DNA of 64,000 nt from Phycisphaerae bacterium (lineage in GTDB: Bacteria > Planctomycetota > Phycisphaerae > UBA1845), in assembly GCA_029260015.1 (NCBI GenBank), contig JAJDEB010000034.1:272031-336030 (forward strand), in the 5' to 3' direction. Below, piece after piece: positions 60,001-64,000 of the stretch (positions within the stretch are counted from its first letter, which is position 1; each line of letters begins with the position of its first letter). The notes below the pieces were generated by a model. That model made no database searches. It saw only the letters and a list, made by a program, of their open reading frames with translations, and had not been told where the DNA came from. The position numbers and the translations under genes were made by a program.

Positions 60001-61139
60001 TTTTCCGGATTGCGGAGTAGCGACCCATTCGTCACAGCCAGGCACACAAAATCATCTTCGTTTTGGTAGAGAAAATCATCAAACCCGCGGCAGAGTCCGT
60101 TGTATGACGTCGTACCGTCATCGCCCCAACTGTTGGTGTGGATGCGGGCGCCTTGGCTGTGGTGCAAGTCGAGGTTGTTGGTGATTCCGGTCTCGGTAAA
60201 ACTCGGAACAGTGTTGAACACCATGCTTGCCGCGTACGCCACACCGCGTCTGTTGGCCCCCTCGTCGCTGTCGCCTGCGGCTGTGCAAGCGACATGGGTG
60301 CCGTGAAAACTGTTGCCATCGGATGAGTTGTAGAAGAGAAATTTGCCTTGATCAAGCGAGCAATGATGCTTGTCAGGTCGCCCGTCCATGACTCCGACAA
60401 TCTGATTCTCGCCTCGGATTCCGTTCTCATAAAAGGGAAACATCCCGGACTGATTGCTTTGGACGATCCAGCGAGTGGTGTCGTTTCGCAGCGTGATTTC
60501 CGGGGCTTCTTCGACGAATTGAATCGTTTCAATATCCGCCAATGATTCGATTCGATGCTGGTCAATGTCGGCGAAAATCACAACACTTTCGGCAATTTTA
60601 TCGCGACCCAAGATTGTGGCACCGGCGTCTTGCAGGGCGATGACTGTGGGTTTCGGATTCTCGTTTGCAAACAGGGTCACGATCAACCGCGTCCGATCGC
60701 GGCTTGCCAGTCGTGTTCGCTCATCAGTTTCAAATGGTGCGCTACGATGTCCAATCTGCGGCGAACACTTCCAATCGCGCCGATACTTACCTACCCATTG
60801 GACGAAAGGAATGACGGCTAACTCCTCGCGCGATACCCGGCGAACGTCGGCAATATAGGCGTGCTTGGGCACATACTCGAATAACACGACGCCAAGCTTC
60901 TGCAATTGCGTGCGATGCTCCGAAGTGATCGGTCCGGTGAGTTGCAACACGACTCTGCCGGTTCGCGAAAACTCAGCAGTGGGATCGTTCAGCAAACTCG
61001 CTTCCTGACCCGTGTTTAACTCGCCGGTATTAAGAATCAGCCGACGCGATGTATCATCGCGAGCAGATTCCGCCTGCTGTGCCTCCGCCAACGCGCAAAC
61101 CTGAAACGCGACCAGAATTGCAATTAGTGTGCGACGCAT
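57051..61139 (-). CDS. Secreted subtilisin-family (S8) protease with Ca-binding repeats, Ig-like and dockerin modules
   Basis: A 1362-residue exoprotease. A signal peptide (MRRTLIAILVAFQVCALAEA) and an I9-like propeptide region lead to the S8 domain with D252 (VGVMDGRPDKHH), H279 (FHGTHVACTAAG), oxyanion N371 (AVTNGS) and S440 (GTSMACPAVGG). A P-domain/PPC-like region (to about 660) follows. Next are some fifteen DCN-x-NG-x-PD-x-C repeats, interrupted by two copies of a 48-residue Cys-rich module. Three Ig-like domains (QWYKDSQP, QWLKDGVA, QWYKNGSP) and a dockerin pair (GDMDNDGDYDLFDM, DVDGIGEVINIADW) close the protein. It should cleave proteins outside the cell and bind calcium. Its C-terminus parallels the proteins at 32802 and 35902. 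Confidence 0.93.
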   Translation of the reverse strand: MRRTLIAILVAFQVCALAEAQQAESARDDTSRRLILNTGELNTGQEASLLNDPTAEFSRTGRVVLQLTGPITSEHRTQLQKLGVVLFEYVPKHAYIADVRRVSREELAVIPFVQWVGKYRRDWKCSPQIGHRSAPFETDERTRLASRDRTRLIVTLFANENPKPTVIALQDAGATILGRDKIAESVVIFADIDQHRIESLADIETIQFVEEAPEITLRNDTTRWIVQSNQSGMFPFYENGIRGENQIVGVMDGRPDKHHCSLDQGKFLFYNSSDGNSFHGTHVACTAAGDSDEGANRRGVAYAASMVFNTVPSFTETGITNNLDLHHSQGARIHTNSWGDDGTTSYNGLCRGFDDFLYQNEDDFVCLAVTNGSLLRNPENAKNLLAVGASRDTPSQHLHCSGGAGPTADGRRKPEIYAPGCSTISAVPSSCSVQPNTGTSMACPAVGGTAALVRQYFVDGFYPTGVANIGDALTPSGALIKSVLINSAVDMTGIGGYPSNLEGWGRLLADNAVYFAGDMTNLVVLDDVRNAMGLTTGEDGEYTVTVLGGSEQMRITLVWTDPPASASTGSGLALVNDLNLEVVSPGGQSYLGNFFINGVSSTGGTPDSINNVEQVHVTAPQVGEWVVRVKGTAVNQGSQGYAVIVTGEVAAEPPDCNTNGIPDFEDVNGGGSLDCDADGTPDECQPQDDCNTNGIQDICDIANQFSNDCSGNGVPDECEPDCNGNGVADSCDVIGPTSSDCNADDRPDECETDCNGSGVPDDCDVSAGAPDCNENNVPDACEVAGSFGHDCCEGGSGTGCLDDLIEACVCAIDPYCCDVNWDGICAYRVEQYECGVCTVATDCDSNGVPDDCESDCNNNGIVDGCDIAGETSTDCNVNTIPDECESPDCNANGVLDECELASGTSTDCNDNLVLDECEIDFVGPGDCCEIEHGSGCSNPTIQACICQDVPSCCDDEWDETCVAFVEQFGCGVCDVQVDPDCDNSGVLDSCEDHDDCNANGVPDVCDQPDCNTNGIPDDCETSDLILVQPASILVCPEVTAQLSIGAPSATAFQWYKDSQPLADGGNVSGATTAVLSIVDAHEDSMGTYHCVVSSGCVFRQSDPADIDLRPEPAIDVQPPTSDSSCTDTTVIVAVEASGYQLQYQWLKDGVALANSAHISGAMTDTLSIGDLSVDDEASGPGYSCAVSDGCGLSVETDPMTLAIVGPEFTLQPTDRCAETSEAVSFTATAVSPDGFFQFTQWYKNGSPMVDTSRITGVFTDTLSIDPVEASDAAVYEQRALTIGANCSQFSDPAELTVGDCCIAAGDMDNDGDYDLFDMHLFTICFGQNRSANPNCGCADVDGIGEVINIADWESLNGLIDGP
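58221..58364 (-). repeat. 48-residue Cys-rich module, copy 2
   Basis: Encodes DCC-x4-GSGC-x3-TIQACICQDVPSCCDDEWDETC-x3-V-x-QFGCGVC within the subtilase. It is exactly as long (144 bp) as copy 1 and aligns without gaps, with all nine or so cysteines conserved. Confidence 0.8.
58629..58772 (-). repeat. 48-residue Cys-rich module, copy 1
   Basis: Encodes DCC-x4-GTGC-x3-LIEACVCAIDPYCCDVNWDGIC-x3-V-x-QYECGVC within the subtilase. Copy 1 comes first in the protein. It separates two blocks of DCN-x-NG-type repeats. Confidence 0.8.
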
Positions 61140-61498
61140 TCGCTAGACGCTCTTTAGTCATAGACTCAGACCGGCATTGAATCTTACGATCCGACCGACC
61201 ATTTCAGTGGCTACATCCACTTCCAATGAACTCTGATCACTAAAAGTGTAATCGAATTGCCGTATCCAATTATAGGTATCAAATTCAATCCATTCCAAAC
61301 CTTGTCGAATGTCGCAAACGAAGTCGGTTCATCCGGATCATGTCAAGGCAATGCACCGATCTAGCGGTTTCTGCGCTGCAATCCGTGCGGGTTGCCTGTT
61401 GGCCAACGATTGATCAGAATGTGTCCAAAAGGTATATGTGCGAGTCGGCTGGGCGCTTCTAACTTCATTTGCGAAATTTGCGAAAAAAGGAACCCGCT
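61140..61498. other. Intergenic region between divergent subtilase and DUF1579-like genes
   Basis: About 360 bases, AT-richer in the middle (about 61230-61300, with CAATTATAGGTATCAAATTC). Promoters for both genes should lie here. No sigma-54 consensus, hairpin terminator or convincing small gene was seen. Confidence 0.4.
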
Positions 61499-62107
61499 AT
61501 GCGAAGAACTATCATCCTATCCGCATTGGTCCTGGGCATGCTCACGATCACACTCACTGCCGACGAAGGCGACAAACCGGCAACTCAACCTTCGCCCGAC
61601 GACATGAAAGCCGCGATGGAAAAGGTGAAACAGATCACCGAACCCGGACCGCACCACAAAGTCCTCGATCGGTTTCTCGGCAAATGGGAAACCGAGTCGC
61701 GCGTATTCATGGGCCCGACACCCACAGCACCTGAAAAAGGTCAGTCCGAATTCGCCTGGTTAATGGAAGGCCGCTGGCTAAAGTGCGAATACACGAACAC
61801 CATGATGGGCATGTCTTACCAAGGTTTCACCCTCACCGGGTACGACAATTTCAAGAAAAGCTATGTGACCACGATGGTCAGCAGCATGGACACCATGATG
61901 GTCCGTGCGGAAGGTGACTTGGATCCTTCGGGTAAGTCGCTGGTTCTCTATGGGCCGATGGATGAATACATGACTGGCGAGCAGGACAAAATGGTCAAGT
62001 ATGTGTGGCGGTTTGAGTCAGCCACTAAAATGACGCTGGAGGTACACGACCTGCCAATCGGTGAGAAAAACACCAAGGTCGTCGAAGTGACGTTCAACAA
62101 GATGTAG
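61499..62107 (+). CDS. Secreted DUF1579-family protein
   Basis: A 202-residue protein. AAGGA is 7 bases before ATG 61499, which opens a signal peptide (MRRTIILSALVLGMLTITLTAD). The mature part has the DUF1579 look: HKVLDRFLGKWETESRVFMGP, GQSEFAWLMEGRWLKCEYTNTMMGMSYQGFTLTGYDNFKKSYVTTMVSSMDTMM, then a lipocalin-like series of strands to VVEVTFNKM. The function of this family is unknown. The protein is predicted periplasmic or secreted. Convergent with the HDOD gene. Confidence 0.88.
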   Translation: MRRTIILSALVLGMLTITLTADEGDKPATQPSPDDMKAAMEKVKQITEPGPHHKVLDRFLGKWETESRVFMGPTPTAPEKGQSEFAWLMEGRWLKCEYTNTMMGMSYQGFTLTGYDNFKKSYVTTMVSSMDTMMVRAEGDLDPSGKSLVLYGPMDEYMTGEQDKMVKYVWRFESATKMTLEVHDLPIGEKNTKVVEVTFNKM

Positions 62108-62165
62108 CGCTGCTGGCAGATTTCGACATCGCCAGTATTTACCGACTTCGCTTGACGCTCGCGCC

Positions 62166-63041
62166 CTACGTCGACATAACAACCTGGGCGTCGGCCAGCG
62201 CGTCTGGCAAGGCGTCGCGTATCTCGACCAATTGCTCGACCGTAACACCCACGACATCCAAGAGTTCCTGCGTGAATTCCTCGGTGGCTGCTGTTAGCGA
62301 GAATCCGTGCTGTTCCTGACAACACATGATATCGGCGGTATGCACGATCATGCCGATGCGCTTCAACTCGTCCGAGAGATCTTCGGGATTGTGGTGGTAA
62401 CCCACTGCAGCCCGAAGATGTCTTGGGAATTTCCATTTCGTGGTTAGCGCGTCGCCCAATTCCTGATGGGTCGGGCCGATCAGTTCGCGCTCCAAGTCCA
62501 GCCACGACTCCGTACCATCTGCGCTTCGACGCGCGATTTCGTTCAACTGATCGGGAAACGCCTGCCGTTCGATCAAGATTCCGAGATCGTGAATCAAGCC
62601 GGCAAGAAAGACTTCGTCGTGACCTGCAACATCGCCAGCCGCAATACAAATCTGCTTCGCACAAACCGATACCGCCAAACTGTGTACCCACATCTGCTTG
62701 GCATCGAAGTATTCGAGCTGGTTTCCGCTCTTGAACATGCGCGAGATCGACGCGGCGATGGAAATGTTCTTCACCGCCGACAGACCGAGCAAGACAATCG
62801 CGCGATCGACGCTTGCCACCTGGCCCGGCAATCCGTAGAACGCCGAGTTAACGACTTTCAAAACCTTCGCTGACAGCGCCGGGTCCTGCTTGATGACGTT
62901 GTGCAAGTCACGGGCCGTCCCCTTCGGGTCTTCCACGACTTCGATGATCTTTACGGTCACCTCGGGAAGCGTTGCAATCTCACCGACTGCAGCGATGGCC
63001 TTCGTGACGATGGCTTTGTTGTCTTCCGTTTGTACTTGCAT
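62166..63041 (-). CDS. HDOD-domain signalling protein
   Basis: A 291-residue cytoplasmic protein. AGGAG 5 bases before ATG 63041 sets the start; the longer frame to 63122 has no support. The HDOD domain covers about 20-220: IATLPEVTVKIIEVVEDPKGTARDLHNVIKQDPALSAKVLKVVNSAFYGLPG is the signature start, and VFLAGLIHDLGILI carries the remaining HD-like residues. HDOD proteins are degenerate HD-domain regulators, often tied to c-di-GMP or stress signalling, with no proven enzymatic activity. The C-terminal helices (TQELLDVVGVTVEQLVEIRDALPDAL) are extra. Confidence 0.9.
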   Translation of the reverse strand: MQVQTEDNKAIVTKAIAAVGEIATLPEVTVKIIEVVEDPKGTARDLHNVIKQDPALSAKVLKVVNSAFYGLPGQVASVDRAIVLLGLSAVKNISIAASISRMFKSGNQLEYFDAKQMWVHSLAVSVCAKQICIAAGDVAGHDEVFLAGLIHDLGILIERQAFPDQLNEIARRSADGTESWLDLERELIGPTHQELGDALTTKWKFPRHLRAAVGYHHNPEDLSDELKRIGMIVHTADIMCCQEQHGFSLTAATEEFTQELLDVVGVTVEQLVEIRDALPDALADAQVVMST

Positions 63042-63214
63042 GATGGCTCCTACGAGCAGCGCCTGGGCGATCCCTCGCCGATCAATTCGGCTTAGCCCGA
63101 CTTCCGTGTTGTACTTCGGCACGGGTTTGGTGCGTATTTAGAAGGTAATATATTGCGGTATGAGGTGTATGCGCCGTTCGATAATGTCACCGACAATATC
63201 GGGCGTTTTTGGTC

Positions 63215-63829
63215 TTACTTTTCAAATACGTGCTGGCGTCCCATCCACATGCTTTCACCGAGCGCTGCGACCGCAAGCATCGGCAACGTCCAGAAAAAAG
63301 TGAAGGACCACGGCTCGATTGACATGCCCAACTCAGCCGGCTGAGTTATCGGGAGTTCAAGCTGCATCAACGCGAGGGCCAACGTCAGACCAATCGCGGG
63401 GATTTCCAATAGGTTGAGGAGCATCCCGATGCTGACCAATGGATCGCCGGCTTTCTTGCCCGACAATTTCTGTTCAGCATTATCAGACTCTGCCTCCAAA
63501 CTGAATTCCACCACCATCACACGGATCGCCGAACCAATCGCCAAGCCAGCGGCTGAAATCGCAAACCAGGGAAGAATAGGCACGGCACCGCAAGCCACCA
63601 GCGCAGTGCATATGAATGCATTGTTGATGAAGATTACACTCGCCCGCAGGGCCCAAGACGGGCGCTTGAGTACGGGGACGAGAACTTTCAAGACCCACCA
63701 GCGCATCATCCGCGTCAGCACGAAATCAGGCGTCGCGCACATCCCCCACCCAGAAATCGCACCCAGCGCCAATACAATGCCACCGACAAGCCCGGGCTTA
63801 AGAAGCGCTTGGAGAAGTTCGAGGATCAT
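63215..63829 (-). CDS. Polytopic membrane protein
   Basis: A 204-residue protein with four to five membrane helices: LVGGIVLALGAISGWGM, SVIFINNAFICTALVACGAV, PWFAISAAGLAIGSAIRVM, SIGMLLNLLEIPAIGLTLALALM and a final FTFFWTLPMLAVAALG. The IFINNAFICTA/AGLAIGSA segment recalls the SpoIIM/DUF95 group, where small polar residues line similar helices, but the match is weak. No clear ribosome site; a long palindrome lies just upstream. Function unknown. Confidence 0.75.
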   Translation of the reverse strand: MILELLQALLKPGLVGGIVLALGAISGWGMCATPDFVLTRMMRWWVLKVLVPVLKRPSWALRASVIFINNAFICTALVACGAVPILPWFAISAAGLAIGSAIRVMVVEFSLEAESDNAEQKLSGKKAGDPLVSIGMLLNLLEIPAIGLTLALALMQLELPITQPAELGMSIEPWSFTFFWTLPMLAVAALGESMWMGRQHVFEK

Positions 63830-63833
63830 GTGC

Positions 63834-63895
63834 TGTAGGGTCCGCTGTGCGGACGTTCATGTGAGCGCGTGATGGCCCGCACAGCGGACCCTACA
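63834..63895. repeat. Long palindrome (19-bp arms), REP-like intergenic element
   Basis: TGTAGGGTCCGCTGTGCGG (63834-63852) and its exact reverse complement (63877-63895) flank a 24-base spacer. Arms carry GGTCCGC/GCGGACC. No T-run follows on either side. It fills the gap between the membrane-protein start and the stop of the truncated gene, like a mobile repetitive element or a hairpin stop for that gene. Confidence 0.65.
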
Positions 63896-63899
63896 TTCA

Positions 63900-64000
63900 T
63901 CAGCGTACGCGAATGACAACAACGTCGGTCGTTCCGCCGCAGGTCTGTTCAAAGTGTACCGCAGACTCCACCGCCGCCTTGGCGATCTGCTCGGCTGTCC
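63900..64000 (-). CDS. Truncated gene, C-terminal 32 residues
   Basis: An open frame enters from the right edge and stops with TGA at 63902-63900. It encodes a C-terminus TAEQIAKAAVESAVHFEQTC followed by GGTTDVVVIRVR. The helix-then-strand ending with GG-x-T-D-VVVI is seen in several families, including proteasome-like Ntn hydrolases, but 32 residues are too few to decide. Its codon composition and the position of the stop just past the palindrome support it as a real gene end. Confidence 0.45.
   Translation of the reverse strand, partial: TAEQIAKAAVESAVHFEQTCGGTTDVVVIRVR

Overview
The window reads as chromosomal DNA of a Planctomycetota bacterium, possibly a Phycisphaerae-like lineage. The basis is inference from several traits. 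There are large secreted multidomain proteins ending in dockerin-like 'DxDxDGDxDLxD' repeats. There is a type II pseudopilin-like protein of the H-X9-DG sort, a single-polypeptide SecDF with very large periplasmic insertions, an NfeD/flotillin pair, and sigma-54 control. GC is moderate (about 54% by eye). No rRNA, tRNA, CRISPR array, insertion sequence or prophage was recognised. Gene density is high and several neighbouring genes overlap by 4 bp.

Layout. 1-1.9 kb: a truncated gene and three tandem paralogous small lipoprotein-like proteins (minus). 2.3-7.5 kb: a plus-strand operon of a dockerin-type secreted protein, a pseudopilin-like protein, a HAMP histidine kinase and an NtrC-type sigma-54 activator. 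A near-consensus sigma-54 promoter (7698-7713) with an upstream inverted repeat then drives a large beta-propeller/diheme-cytochrome/dockerin protein (7840-11067), closed by a strong terminator. 11.25-12.37 kb: a redoxin gene interrupted by an in-frame TGA exactly at the thioredoxin active site, with a bacterial SECIS-like hairpin directly downstream; this is the best candidate here for something new (a selenoprotein). 12.4-15.4 kb: small membrane protein, methyltransferase, alpha/beta hydrolase and LysM protein. 15.8-19.6 kb: SecDF. 20.8-22.0 kb: a conserved hypothetical and Ogt. 22.0-24.35 kb: three consecutive YcgR-like PilZ proteins. 24.6-26.3 kb: a BaiN/HI0933-like flavoprotein and RnpA. 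26.5-32.6 kb: a secreted TPR protein, a small membrane protein, an M16 peptidase and a D-cysteine desulfhydrase-like enzyme.

32.8-39.35 kb: two giant secreted proteins (sialidase/BNR-like and reprolysin-like metalloprotease) sharing an Ig-like/dockerin C-terminal cassette, followed by a cold-shock gene. A third protein with the same cassette, a subtilisin-family protease, lies at 57.05-61.14 kb. 39.9-48.1 kb: a minus-strand cell-envelope cluster moeA, lnt, HEAT-repeat lipoprotein, mreD, mrdA (PBP2), rodA. 48.3-50.4 kb: nfeD-flotillin. 50.6-55.6 kb: larC, a membrane/coiled-coil protein, an orphan P-loop protein, a small protein, a TIGR03790-like dockerin protein and a lipoprotein. 55.8-57.1 kb: an MFS transporter whose C-terminal tail is encoded by a REP-like palindrome. 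61.5-64 kb: DUF1579-like protein, HDOD signalling protein, polytopic membrane protein, a 19-bp-arm palindrome and a truncated gene.

Several units fit together. The kinase and activator probably control the adjacent cytochrome-type secreted protein through sigma-54. lnt, mreD, mrdA and rodA serve envelope growth. Three PilZ proteins and an HDOD protein point to second-messenger or signal-controlled behaviour. The dockerin-bearing exoproteins suggest an extracellular degradative repertoire. Starts were moved from the longest open frame wherever a signal peptide, family N-terminus or Shine-Dalgarno sequence argued for it.
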